Position numbers and translations under genes: made by a program. A stretch of DNA of 64,000 bases from an uncultured Prevotellaceae bacterium (GTDB lineage: Bacteria > Bacteroidota > Bacteroidia > Bacteroidales > Bacteroidaceae), in NCBI GenBank assembly GCA_902771155.1, contig CACXVS010000020.1, positions 1 to 64,000 of the forward strand. The letters are read 5' to 3'. The notes beneath the pieces are model-generated. The model saw only the letters and a program-made list of their open reading frames with translations, ran no database searches and was not told the origin of the DNA. This document shows, piece after piece, positions 16,406 through 25,735 of the stretch. Each line of letters begins with the position of its first letter. Position 1 is the stretch's first letter.

Positions 16406-18358
16406 ATGACTACATGGTTCTCAGAAAAGCTGAAAGTAGTGTCGTTTATGGCCATTTTGGCCGTGCTCTACCTGCATGCCTCTTTCCCTGAAGAGGTGAC
16501 TGCCACCATGAGGATTCCCACACTGGTACGCCACTGTATCGCAGAGACCTTTGGCCATTGTGCCGTTCCCATGTTCTATGCAATTTCGGGTTATCTGTTC
16601 TTTAGGGGCATCAGCCAACTGGGTCAGGTCATTGAAAAGATGAAGAAAAGGGTGAAAACCGTGTTTGTGCCCTTCATCATCGCCGCCTTGTTCTTTGGAG
16701 CACTATACTGGATAGTAGAGCCTGCCAGATTTACCAACAAGAGTCTTTGGGCTATCCTCTATGCCATTTTCTATGATGCTGGCAACTATATGCCAATGGG
16801 CTATCACCTCTGGTTCCTACGCGACCTCATCATCGTGGTCATGCTGTCGCCGGTACTGTATTACCTGAGAAAATACCTCGGACTGTGGAGCCTGGCGATT
16901 CTGATTCCCCTCTATTGGCAGTTTCCCTACACGCTATTTACCTATGCCGCCATCTGGTTTATGGCTGGCAGTCTGCTTCTTGACAAGCTGGAGCGCATAC
17001 CCCGATGGGCCGTCTTTGGTCTGTTGGGCGTGTTTATCCTGGCCGTCATCTTCCGCCTCAACTTCGGAAGGGCATGGAAATACATCAATATTCTGGAAAT
17101 CAGTGCCGGCATCACCTCTCTGTGGTGCCTGTATGACATCATCGTGCCCAAGGACTTCAGGCTGAAATCAAAGCCGGCCCTGGCCCTTGCGTGCCAGTTT
17201 ACTTTCTTCGTGTATCTCTACCACGAGCCTCTCTTCCATGGGCTCCTCAAGGTTTTCCCCTTGCTGTTGGGTCACAACTGGATCGGCTACACCCTCTCGT
17301 TCCTGCTTTCTCCCCTGCTCTTCCTGCCTATCGGCGTAGGCATCGGCTATGCACTGAGGAAATATCTGCCTGGTCTGTACCGCCTTCTCATCGGTGGAAG
17401 AGACTATCAGGCACATTGGCGCCTACCTGCAGAATGGGAGCCCCAGGAGTGTATCCAACTGACCTGGCCCCATGCCGGTACCGACTGGGCACCTATGTTG
17501 GACGAGATCACTGCCACCTACGAGGAAATGGCCCATGAAATCAGGAAACGGGAGCAACTGATCATTGTGGGAGAACCATCGAACGACACCTGGGCACGCG
17601 ACCATGGTTTTATATCACTCATCGATGACCAAGGAGGCAGACGGCTTCTGGACTTCTGTTTCAACGGCTGGGGCGAGAAGTTCCCCGCAGCACTCGATAA
17701 CGCCATTAACCGCAGGCTCTATGACGAGGGGAAGCTAACAGGTACCTATATAGACTGCCTCGACTTCGTACTGGAAGGAGGCTCTATCGAGAGTGACGGC
17801 AAAGGGACGGTATTCACCACTTCAGGGTGTCTGCTGGCACCTCATCGTAACCAACCGATGACTCAGGCAGAGATAGAAGCGCGCCTGAAAAAAGAGTTCC
17901 ACGCCCAGCGCATCGTCTGGATAGACCACGGCAACCTGACAGGTGACGACACCGACGGGCACATCGACACTCTGGTGCGCATCGCACCCGACGACACCTT
18001 ATTATATATAGGCTGTGACAACCCTGAAGACGAGCAATATGAGGAACTGAAGCGCATGGAGGAACAGTTGAAGACCTTCCGCACTTTAGAAGGAACACCT
18101 TACCACCTCGTGAAACTGCCCATGCCAAGGCCTATCCTGCTTGACGGAGAAAGGCTGCCTGCCACCTACGCCAACTTCCTCGTGATCAACGGGGCGGTGC
18201 TCTGTCCTACCTACAACCAGCCTGATCTGGATGCAGAAGCCTTGCGCCTGATCGGAGAAGCCTTCCCTAACAGAGAAATCGTTGGCATCGACTGTAGAAG
18301 TATCATCAAGCAGCATGGATCACTCCATTGCTGCACCATGCAATATCCACTTATATGA
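16406..18358 (+). CDS. Fusion of membrane acyltransferase (family 3) and agmatine deiminase
   Basis: One open frame of 650 residues joins two families. Residues about 1-330 are an acyltransferase-3 (OafA/WecH-like) membrane domain with about ten hydrophobic segments, an early LYLHASFP histidine, and AVPMFYAISGYLFF. From about 339 (RLPAEWEPQECIQLTWPHAG) the sequence is a complete agmatine deiminase, which converts agmatine to N-carbamoylputrescine and ammonia: TWARDHGF, FNGWGEKF, LEGGSIESDG, GDDTDGHIDTL, and SLHCCTMQ with catalytic Cys642. The normal deiminase start codon is replaced (HWRLPAEW), so no separate start exists. The amidase gene overlaps the stop as ATGA. The start could also be 16385 or 16403. 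Confidence 0.88.
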   Translation: MTTWFSEKLKVVSFMAILAVLYLHASFPEEVTATMRIPTLVRHCIAETFGHCAVPMFYAISGYLFFRGISQLGQVIEKMKKRVKTVFVPFIIAALFFGALYWIVEPARFTNKSLWAILYAIFYDAGNYMPMGYHLWFLRDLIIVVMLSPVLYYLRKYLGLWSLAILIPLYWQFPYTLFTYAAIWFMAGSLLLDKLERIPRWAVFGLLGVFILAVIFRLNFGRAWKYINILEISAGITSLWCLYDIIVPKDFRLKSKPALALACQFTFFVYLYHEPLFHGLLKVFPLLLGHNWIGYTLSFLLSPLLFLPIGVGIGYALRKYLPGLYRLLIGGRDYQAHWRLPAEWEPQECIQLTWPHAGTDWAPMLDEITATYEEMAHEIRKREQLIIVGEPSNDTWARDHGFISLIDDQGGRRLLDFCFNGWGEKFPAALDNAINRRLYDEGKLTGTYIDCLDFVLEGGSIESDGKGTVFTTSGCLLAPHRNQPMTQAEIEARLKKEFHAQRIVWIDHGNLTGDDTDGHIDTLVRIAPDDTLLYIGCDNPEDEQYEELKRMEEQLKTFRTLEGTPYHLVKLPMPRPILLDGERLPATYANFLVINGAVLCPTYNQPDLDAEALRLIGEAFPNREIVGIDCRSIIKQHGSLHCCTMQYPLI

Positions 18359-19239
18359 GAGAGATAAAAATAGGTTTTCTTCAGCAACACAATACTGCTG
18401 ACACAAAGGACAACATACTCCGACTGTCGGAGGGTATCAGCGACCTGGCTAAAAGGGGCGCCCAACTCATCGTGCTCCAGGAGTTGCATAACTCGCTTTA
18501 CTTCTGTCAGACAGAAGATGTAGATAACTTCGACCTGGCTGAGTCCATCCCGGGACCCTCTACCCAATACTACGGTGAACTGGCCAAACAGTTCGGGATG
18601 GTCATTGTGACCTCACTCTTCGAGCGTCGCACAGCCGGTCTGTATCATAATACCGCCGTGGTACTCGAGAAAGACGGGACCATTGCCGGCATCTACCGTA
18701 AGATGCACATCCCCGACGATCCGGCCTATTACGAGAAGTTCTACTTCACCCCCGGTGATCTGGGATTCCACCCCATTGACACCTCAGTGGGCAGACTGGG
18801 GGTGATGGTATGCTGGGACCAGTGGTACCCTGAGGCAGCCCGACTTATGGCCCTACAAGGAGCAGAGATTCTGATCTACCCCACTGCCATCGGTTATGCC
18901 GACAGTGATACTCCCGAAGAACAACAGCGCCAGCGCAGGGCCTGGCAAACCGTGATGCGCGGCCATGCAGTGGCCAACGGTCTGCCTGTGATAGCAGTGA
19001 ACCGTGTTGGCTATGAGCCTGACCCTTCGGAACAGACCAACGGCATCCAGTTCTGGGGCACCTCGTTTGTTGCAGGTCCCCAAGGAGAGGTCATCTATGA
19101 GGCCTGTGACGATGATGAAGAGAGTATCATCGTAGAGATGGACATGGACCACTCAGAACAAGTGAGGAGATGGTGGCCCTTCCTGCGTGACCGGCGGATA
19201 GATGACTATACCGACATCCTAAAAAGGTATATCGATTAA
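18355..19239 (+). CDS. aguB: N-carbamoylputrescine amidase
   Basis: This nitrilase-superfamily enzyme hydrolyses N-carbamoylputrescine to putrescine, CO2 and ammonia, the step after agmatine deiminase. The start at 18355 (MREIKIGFLQQH) overlaps the deiminase stop as ATGA. The catalytic triad is visible: Glu in VLQELHNSLYF, Lys in IYRKMHIPDDP, Cys in MVCWDQWYPEAAR. It has 294 residues, typical for the family. Glutamine synthetase follows 38 bp downstream, which fits assimilation of the ammonia released. Confidence 0.95.
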   Translation: MREIKIGFLQQHNTADTKDNILRLSEGISDLAKRGAQLIVLQELHNSLYFCQTEDVDNFDLAESIPGPSTQYYGELAKQFGMVIVTSLFERRTAGLYHNTAVVLEKDGTIAGIYRKMHIPDDPAYYEKFYFTPGDLGFHPIDTSVGRLGVMVCWDQWYPEAARLMALQGAEILIYPTAIGYADSDTPEEQQRQRRAWQTVMRGHAVANGLPVIAVNRVGYEPDPSEQTNGIQFWGTSFVAGPQGEVIYEACDDDEESIIVEMDMDHSEQVRRWWPFLRDRRIDDYTDILKRYID

Positions 19240-19277
19240 AGAAAAGAAAGCGCAAACTCCAAAAAACTAAATAAGAA

Positions 19278-21482
19278 ATGTCAAACCTACTTAGATTCCA
19301 AGTCGTAGAGGAAGCCTTCAAGAAAAAGGCAGTAGAGGTGAAAGCACCTTCAGAACGCCCTTCCGAGTATTTCGGCAAGTACGTTTTCAACCGCGAAAAG
19401 ATGTTCAAATACCTGTCAAGAGACGTCTATGACAAGATGATAGACGTAATGGACAACGGGGCCCGACTGGACCGTTCCATCGCTGACGCAGTGGCCAAAG
19501 GTATGAAACAATGGGCCCAGGAGATGGGTGCCACCCACTATACGCACTGGTTCCAACCCCTGACAGAGGGTACAGCAGAGAAGCACGATGCCTTTGTGGA
19601 ACATGATGGTAAAGGAGGAATGGTAGAGAATTTCAGTGGTAAACTACTCGTACAGCAGGAACCCGACGCCTCCTCGTTCCCCAATGGCGGTATCCGCAAC
19701 ACCTTTGAGGCCAGGGGTTACTCAGCCTGGGATCCCACCTCGCCGGTATTCATCATCGACGACACACTCTGTATCCCCACTATTTTCATTGCCTACACTG
19801 GTGAGGCCCTCGACTACAAGGCACCACTGCTACGCTCCCTGCATGCAGTAAACAAGGCTGCCCAAGAGGTATGCACCTTGTTTTACGACGACGTGAAAAA
19901 GGTTCAAGTGAATCTGGGGTGGGAACAGGAGTACTTCCTCGTGGACGAAGGACTCTATTCGGCCCGTCCCGACCTGCTGATGACCGGGCGCACCCTGATG
20001 GGTCATGAGAGTGCCAAGAACCAACAGATGGACGACCACTATTTCGGAACCATTCCCGACCGTGTACAGGCCTTCATGAAGGACCTGGAGATTCAGGCCC
20101 TGGAACTGGCCATCCCTTGTAAGACACGCCATAACGAGGTGGCCCCCAACCAGTTTGAACTGGCTCCGATTTTCGAAGAGTGTAATCTGGCCGTAGACCA
20201 CAACATGCTCCTGATGTCGCTCATGAAGCGCGTGGCCCGCAACCACGGATTCCGCGTGCTGCTCCATGAGAAGCCTTTCGACGGTGTCAACGGTTCGGGT
20301 AAGCATAATAACTGGAGTCTGACCGCTGAACACTCCTCCCAGCACTCCACTCTCCTTCACGCACCTGGTAAGACCCCAGAGGAGAACCTGCGTTTCGTGA
20401 CCTTCATCGTAGAGACCCTGATGGCTGTATATCGCCATAATGGTCTGCTGAAGGCATCTATCATGAGTGCAACCAATGCCCACCGCCTGGGTGGTAATGA
20501 GGCACCCCCTGCCATCATCAGCAGTTTCCTGGGCAAACAACTGACCGAACTGCTCGACCATATCGAACTCTCTGACAAAGACGATCTCTTCGTCTTGAAA
20601 GGCAAACAGGGCATGGAGATAGACATTCCACAGATTCCAGACCTGATTATCGACAATACCGATCGTAACCGCACCTCACCCTTTGCCTTTACAGGTAATC
20701 GCTTTGAGTTCCGTGCCCCTGGCTCGTCGGCCAACTGCGCCTCTGCCATGATTGCCCTGAACTCGGCCATGGCTGAAGCCTTGCAGAACTTCAAGCAACG
20801 GGTGGATGCCAAGATGGCCAAAGGCGACAATAAGGTATCGGCCATCCTCGACGTGCTCCGTGAAGATATCAAGACTTGCAAACCTATCCGCTTTGACGGT
20901 AACGGCTATAGTGAGGAATGGGTAAAAGAGGCCTCACGACGTGGTCTGGATGTTGAGAAATCATGTCCGAAGATCTTTGAGCACTACCTTGACGAGTCGA
21001 GTATCCAGATGTTTGAAGCCACCAAGGTGATGAACCGTAAGGAACTGGAGGCCCGTAATGAGGTAAAATGGGAAACCTATGTGAAGACCGTTCAGATAGA
21101 AGCCCGCGTGATGGGTGACCTCTCTATGAACCATATCATTCCTGTATCGACGCATTACCAGAGTCAGCTCATCAAGAACGTACAAGGCATGAAGGCTGTG
21201 TTCCCCATCGAGCGCGCCGAACGCCTCTCAGCCCGTAATATGAAACTCATTGAAGAGATTGCCGAGCGTACAGAAAAGATAGAGCAACTCGTGGAGGAAC
21301 TTACCAATGCGCGTCGCGTGGCCAATAAGATACCAAGTATCCGCCAGCGTGCCATGGCCTACTACAACACCGTCTGTCCTAAGATGGATGCCATCCGTAA
21401 TGAGACAGACCACTTGGAAATGATTGTAGAAGACGGTCTATGGTCGTTGCCTAAATACCGGGAACTGTTGTTCATCCGATAA
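19278..21482 (+). CDS. glnN: Glutamine synthetase type III
   Basis: This is a large glutamine synthetase (734 residues), ATP-dependent synthesis of glutamine from glutamate and ammonia, of the GSIII class common in Bacteroidetes. Features are the N-terminal YFGKYVFNREKM, THYTHWFQPLTEGTAEKHDAF, the Glu-rich metal site around GWEQEYFLVDE, HNEVAPNQFELAPIFEE, the KPFDGVNGSGKHNNWSL region and NRTSPFAFTGNRFEFR. It follows the agmatine pathway genes and ends at a strong hairpin terminator shared with the converging polysaccharide operon. Confidence 0.97.
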   Translation: MSNLLRFQVVEEAFKKKAVEVKAPSERPSEYFGKYVFNREKMFKYLSRDVYDKMIDVMDNGARLDRSIADAVAKGMKQWAQEMGATHYTHWFQPLTEGTAEKHDAFVEHDGKGGMVENFSGKLLVQQEPDASSFPNGGIRNTFEARGYSAWDPTSPVFIIDDTLCIPTIFIAYTGEALDYKAPLLRSLHAVNKAAQEVCTLFYDDVKKVQVNLGWEQEYFLVDEGLYSARPDLLMTGRTLMGHESAKNQQMDDHYFGTIPDRVQAFMKDLEIQALELAIPCKTRHNEVAPNQFELAPIFEECNLAVDHNMLLMSLMKRVARNHGFRVLLHEKPFDGVNGSGKHNNWSLTAEHSSQHSTLLHAPGKTPEENLRFVTFIVETLMAVYRHNGLLKASIMSATNAHRLGGNEAPPAIISSFLGKQLTELLDHIELSDKDDLFVLKGKQGMEIDIPQIPDLIIDNTDRNRTSPFAFTGNRFEFRAPGSSANCASAMIALNSAMAEALQNFKQRVDAKMAKGDNKVSAILDVLREDIKTCKPIRFDGNGYSEEWVKEASRRGLDVEKSCPKIFEHYLDESSIQMFEATKVMNRKELEARNEVKWETYVKTVQIEARVMGDLSMNHIIPVSTHYQSQLIKNVQGMKAVFPIERAERLSARNMKLIEEIAERTEKIEQLVEELTNARRVANKIPSIRQRAMAYYNTVCPKMDAIRNETDHLEMIVEDGLWSLPKYRELLFIR

Positions 21483-21486
21483 ACGA

Positions 21487-21518
21487 ATCATCCCCAGCCA
21501 ATCAGCTGGGGATGATTA
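21487..21518. terminator. 13-bp perfect hairpin between glnN and the polysaccharide operon
   Basis: aatcatccccagc (21487-21499), loop caatca, gctggggatgatt (21506-21518), followed on the plus strand by an A/T-rich stretch. It sits in the 66-bp convergent gap. Confidence 0.8.
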
Positions 21519-21548
21519 TTATTTCCATTTTACTTTTTTACCTTTATT

Positions 21549-22664
21549 CTACTCATAACGTAGTCTATGGTTCCGGTGAATGAAATAATTGACCGTATAA
21601 TCAAATACCAACCATACACCTAAATCGATAAAGAAGATCCAGGTGGTATCAATACGTTCATCGACACACCATTTCGTAATCAGGACAATGCCAAGTGACA
21701 AGAGTACCAGAATCAACATGACCCAGCGCGAGCCAATACCCGTACGCAATAACTTATGATGGATATGGTTTTTGTCGGGCAGGAAGGGATTACGACGATT
21801 ACGGATACGTGCCATCACCACACGGACAATATCGAACATGGGTATAGCCATCGTAGAGAGTCCGATCATCAACATCTCGCGCGGGAAAGAAATGCCCGAA
21901 TTACTGGCCATGTAGATTAACAGGAAACTGACCAGATAACCCAGTGTCAGACTGCCTGTATCACCCATAAAGATCTTATGTCCTCGTTCGATGTTACCAA
22001 AGACATTATAGGTCCAGAAGGGAAACAGGATGCCCAACATGCCAAACACAATGATCATAAAAGGATACTGGCCCTTGGCTGCAGCCGCCAGACCCAAGGT
22101 AAAGAGGGCCACAAAACAGATGCCTGCAGCCAGACCATCGACCCCGTCGATGAGGTTAATGGCATTGGTGACATAAACTACCAAGAACAGCGTCAACGGG
22201 ATGCCTGCCCAATCAGGAATCTCATTCAACCAGAACAGTCCTGAAAGATCATGGATCCAGAGACCTGACAAAGGAAACAGTAAGGCACAAGCTATCTGCA
22301 CCATGAACTTAGCCTGATAAGTGACCCCGATCAGGTCGTCGACCACCCCCACGAGGTAGAGCATCATCATGCCCACGAAGAGCAATACAAAGCGAATGAC
22401 CATCGTATCGAGCGAGAGAGACTCGAAAGGCAGGCCTTTATTAACCCAGATACCCATGACCAGACATACACACATCAGCAGGATAGGCAGGAAGGTAATA
22501 CCACCTAGACGGGGTACCGGAAAATCATGTGTCTTACGTTCATCAGGCATATCAAAGAGTCGTTTGCGATGACTCAGAATGAGCACTCTCGGGATAAAGA
22601 GCAAACCCAACAATGCCGACAGCAGGAACGGGAGATATACTGAATATACGATTACTTCATCCAT
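21549..22664 (-). CDS. WecA/MraY-family polyprenyl-phosphate sugar-1-phosphate transferase (copy 1)
   Basis: This integral membrane enzyme of 371 residues, about eleven hydrophobic segments, transfers a sugar-1-phosphate (in WecA, GlcNAc-1-P) to undecaprenyl phosphate to start a lipid-linked glycan. Family motifs are VGVVDDLIGVTYQAKF, NAINLIDGVDGLAAG, FMGDTGSLTLGYL and NHIHHKLLRTG. It is the last gene of the polysaccharide operon and overlaps the upstream paralogue by 8 bp. Sugar specificity cannot be read from sequence. Confidence 0.92.
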   Translation of the reverse strand: MDEVIVYSVYLPFLLSALLGLLFIPRVLILSHRKRLFDMPDERKTHDFPVPRLGGITFLPILLMCVCLVMGIWVNKGLPFESLSLDTMVIRFVLLFVGMMMLYLVGVVDDLIGVTYQAKFMVQIACALLFPLSGLWIHDLSGLFWLNEIPDWAGIPLTLFLVVYVTNAINLIDGVDGLAAGICFVALFTLGLAAAAKGQYPFMIIVFGMLGILFPFWTYNVFGNIERGHKIFMGDTGSLTLGYLVSFLLIYMASNSGISFPREMLMIGLSTMAIPMFDIVRVVMARIRNRRNPFLPDKNHIHHKLLRTGIGSRWVMLILVLLSLGIVLITKWCVDERIDTTWIFFIDLGVWLVFDYTVNYFIHRNHRLRYE

Positions 22665-23769
22665 TGCTTATCTTATCTCTGTTTTTGTTCTTGAAATAAC
22701 TGATCACGACCTGTATGAATACCCACACGACTACGTCACCCACCAACAGCAGCGAGAGGTTCCATCCCGACCACACACCAATCAGGTTAAACACCACAAA
22801 GAAAGATGTTATGAGCAAGATGGTAAGCAGCACCATCATGGGACGCATGCCACCCTGAATCAAACGGTGATGGATATGGTTATTATCGCGCAGGAAGATA
22901 TTACGATGATTGATAATACGAGTGACTGCCACACGGAACACGTCGAACAAGGGAATGATCAACGTGCCAAAACAGGCCATAATGACACCATCGGGCAAGG
23001 TGACACCTCCCAACCGGCTGAGGGCTATCACCACAAAGCTCAAGAGGTAACCGATGGTCAGACCACCCGTATCACCCAGATAGATATTACGCCAACCGAT
23101 GCGACGCACCATCACGTTACGATAGAAGAACGGCATGAGCATACCTGTCATGGCTGCACAGACTATCATCATCAAAGGCTCACCTCCCAAATAAGCCACC
23201 CACCCCAACACGGTGAAGGCTATCATGGCCAATCCGGAAGCCAAACCATCCACATCGTCCAACATCGGAATAGCATTGGTGATGTAGAGTACCAGCAAGA
23301 CCGTTAAGGGCATTCCAATCCAAGACGGAAGTTCAAAGATACCCAACAAACCATGCAAATCATCGAGCCAGATACCCGACATCGGGATCAAGGAGGCAGC
23401 CAACAGTTGTATGAGAAACTTAGAGGTAAGCGATACGCCCAACAGGTCGTCCATCACCCCCAAGAGATACATCGTGGTCAGTCCGGCCATACCAAACATA
23501 TACTGTACAAAGGCTGTCTGATCCTCAGTACTAAGGAAAGACAAGGCAAAGAACGACAGCAGCACCACAATGGTAGCACCCACGCTAATGACCAGAATGG
23601 GAAACAACGACACACCACCCAGTCGGGGAACCCTCAACCGCCCCTTTCCCTTGGTCTCGGAAGGAATCACCAGGTCCTTCTTCACACTTACCACCAGAAT
23701 TCTCGGAATGATATACGTTGCAAGTATGATGGCGAGAACAAACGGAACAATCAGAGATATGTACAGCAT
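22657..23769 (-). CDS. WecA/MraY-family polyprenyl-phosphate sugar-1-phosphate transferase (copy 2)
   Basis: This is a second initiating transferase, 370 residues, clearly homologous to the adjacent copy: LGVMDDLLGVSLTSKF, NAIPMLDDVDGLASG, YLGDTGGLTIGYL and NHIHHRLIQGG. The catalytic aspartates are conserved, though DGVDG in copy 1 reads DDVDG here and N-L-I-D reads P-M-L-D. The two may start different glycans or have diverged specificity. It abuts the GT2 gene with no gap. Confidence 0.9.
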   Translation of the reverse strand: MLYISLIVPFVLAIILATYIIPRILVVSVKKDLVIPSETKGKGRLRVPRLGGVSLFPILVISVGATIVVLLSFFALSFLSTEDQTAFVQYMFGMAGLTTMYLLGVMDDLLGVSLTSKFLIQLLAASLIPMSGIWLDDLHGLLGIFELPSWIGMPLTVLLVLYITNAIPMLDDVDGLASGLAMIAFTVLGWVAYLGGEPLMMIVCAAMTGMLMPFFYRNVMVRRIGWRNIYLGDTGGLTIGYLLSFVVIALSRLGGVTLPDGVIMACFGTLIIPLFDVFRVAVTRIINHRNIFLRDNNHIHHRLIQGGMRPMMVLLTILLITSFFVVFNLIGVWSGWNLSLLLVGDVVVWVFIQVVISYFKNKNRDKISNG

Positions 23770-24522
23770 TTACAAAAATTCGAAAAGTTTATAGATGTAA
23801 CGCAGACTCAACAGGAAGCGATTGGAGACCACGCCATATTTCTTGATAATCTGCAGGTGCTCCTTCATGATGAGCGACCAACTGCCATAGCCAGTGGTAG
23901 AAGCCCCACCCATACGCATTGTCACGAAATCCTTCTTGATATAACGCGTACGGATGCGATGGATAAACAACAGGCGCATCAGAATGTCAAAGTCGGCCGC
24001 AATACGATAGGTGGTGTCAAACGTGCCATACTGGTCATAGACCGCCTTACGACAATAGAAAGAGGGATGGGCCGGCATCATGCCAAAGCGCATCATCCAA
24101 CGGCGGAACACGCCCGAAGAGTAATAGCGTACGCTCTTGCTCAGGTCATCGTTGCTGGCAAAATGGATATCAGCATAGACCGCATCGACATACTCGCCCC
24201 CAAAGCCTTCAACCACAGACTGCAACACATCATCTGACGTGTAGAAATCATCGGAATTGAGGATGCCAATCACATCGCCCTTGGCCATGGCAAAGCCTTT
24301 GTTCATAGCATCGTAGATACCCTTGTCGGGTTCGCTGATATAACGCAGTCTACCCCCAAAACGAGGTTCATATTCCCGGATGATATCAAGCGTGCCATCT
24401 TTAGAGGCACCATCGATGATGATATATTCGTAATCCTTCCACGTCTGGCTGAGAATACTATCCATGGTATCACGAATGGTACGTTCGCTGTAATAAGTAG
24501 CGGTTATAATTGAGATCTTCAT
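23770..24522 (-). CDS. Glycosyltransferase family 2 (WcaE-like)
   Basis: This is a GT-A fold glycosyltransferase of 250 residues acting on lipid-linked glycan in the cytoplasm. It begins MKISIITATYYSERTIRDTM; the nucleotide-binding IIIDGASKDGT and the DXD-like LNSDDFY are visible, as is EPDKGIYDAMNKG, typical of the colanic-acid-type GT2 subfamily. It has no transmembrane segment. Donor and acceptor sugars are unknown. Confidence 0.9.
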   Translation of the reverse strand: MKISIITATYYSERTIRDTMDSILSQTWKDYEYIIIDGASKDGTLDIIREYEPRFGGRLRYISEPDKGIYDAMNKGFAMAKGDVIGILNSDDFYTSDDVLQSVVEGFGGEYVDAVYADIHFASNDDLSKSVRYYSSGVFRRWMMRFGMMPAHPSFYCRKAVYDQYGTFDTTYRIAADFDILMRLLFIHRIRTRYIKKDFVTMRMGGASTTGYGSWSLIMKEHLQIIKKYGVVSNRFLLSLRYIYKLFEFL

Positions 24523-24529
24523 GGGCGTA

Positions 24530-25735
24530 CTACTTGCTTAACAACGAATCGTAGAGATCATAATACTCCTGATACCTGTCCTGACGTGAGAACAGGCGCA
24601 CAGCCCGTTCGCGACAAAGCTTACGGGTATCACCCTTACGGGATTTCTCACACCAGTATTTGACGGCATCAGCCAGCGCCAGCACATCATCGAGCTGCAC
24701 AACCCCACCCGTGTGCTCATCGACCAATTCCGGACAAGCTGTAGTGTTATAGACAATGGCCGGGGTGCCACAAGCCAGGGCTTCGGCAGTGGTCATGCCA
24801 AACGACTCTGCCTGAGAAGGATTCACAAAGACATCGGCATTGGCATAGAGTTCTACCAGTTCCTGAATGCTGTCTGTACGACTAACGGCAGAAATACCAT
24901 CAGGCAGACGGCGTGTCTGTTGATCAGTGAGTCCAACCAATTTGATGTCATAATTATCGGGCAATATCTTGCGCAACTGGCGGAAGGCATCCAGGCCCTT
25001 ACGCTTCTCCCAGACGCTGGCCACACCCAGTACCTGATAATGGCGCGATCTGGAGAACTGATAGTTATAGGGATGGAATACATCGATATCCACACCATTA
25101 TAAATACAACGGGTATCGACATCTTTCAGGAACGACTGGCGCACCTGACCTTCCAGATAGTGAGACACTGTCACAATATGCAGATTGGGAACGGTATTAA
25201 ACCAATATTTCTTCTCCTGAAAATTCTCACGCGTACGAGCCATGCCATAACAACGGGGATACTCCTTACGCGTCAGAGGACAATTCAAGCACTCATCCTT
25301 CCACTGCAGACAGTCGGCCAAGGCTGGGAAGGCACAATGGCCCGTCATGGCCCAGGCGTCGTGAAGGGTCCACACCACGGGAACATCGAGACTGGAGAGA
25401 TACTCGAACAATACGGGATAGTTGAGGTAATAGCCATGGATATTATGAAGCTGGATAATATCGGGCTGGATATAATCGATATCCCTGATTAATCGCCAAG
25501 TGGCACCTTTAGAAGCCAGTCCATGGCGATCAAACAACATGGAATGAGCCCCATGAAGCAAAGTGTCATAGGTACTACCAACCTTTAATAAATGAGACTT
25601 GCTCGGGTTAGCATACCGCCCGTAGGCGATATAACTGTCCCAGTCGTGAGCCTGAACAATCTCACCGATTCCTTCTGCGATGCGGCCATGGGAGCCCCAG
25701 TTAGCTGCTACGTTGATTTGAAATAATATGGGCAT
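24530..25735 (-). CDS. Glycosyltransferase family 4
   Basis: This is a GT-B fold group 1 glycosyltransferase of 401 residues. The N-terminal half includes NWGSHGRIAEGIGE and WTLHDAWAMTGHCAFP with a nearby Cys-rich segment (ADCLQWKDECLNCP) common in this subfamily. The C-terminal donor-binding region has GVASVWEKRKGLDAF and the EX7E motif around PSQAESFGMTTAEALACGTP. It overlaps the polymerase gene upstream by 35 bp. Confidence 0.92.
   Translation of the reverse strand: MPILFQINVAANWGSHGRIAEGIGEIVQAHDWDSYIAYGRYANPSKSHLLKVGSTYDTLLHGAHSMLFDRHGLASKGATWRLIRDIDYIQPDIIQLHNIHGYYLNYPVLFEYLSSLDVPVVWTLHDAWAMTGHCAFPALADCLQWKDECLNCPLTRKEYPRCYGMARTRENFQEKKYWFNTVPNLHIVTVSHYLEGQVRQSFLKDVDTRCIYNGVDIDVFHPYNYQFSRSRHYQVLGVASVWEKRKGLDAFRQLRKILPDNYDIKLVGLTDQQTRRLPDGISAVSRTDSIQELVELYANADVFVNPSQAESFGMTTAEALACGTPAIVYNTTACPELVDEHTGGVVQLDDVLALADAVKYWCEKSRKGDTRKLCRERAVRLFSRQDRYQEYYDLYDSLLSK

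Noticed and set aside
23353..24237. Long plus-strand ORF across wecA-like and GT2 genes
   Set aside because: It spans two opposing genes, is rich in His/Gln/Thr as expected for an antisense frame, and has no supporting signals.
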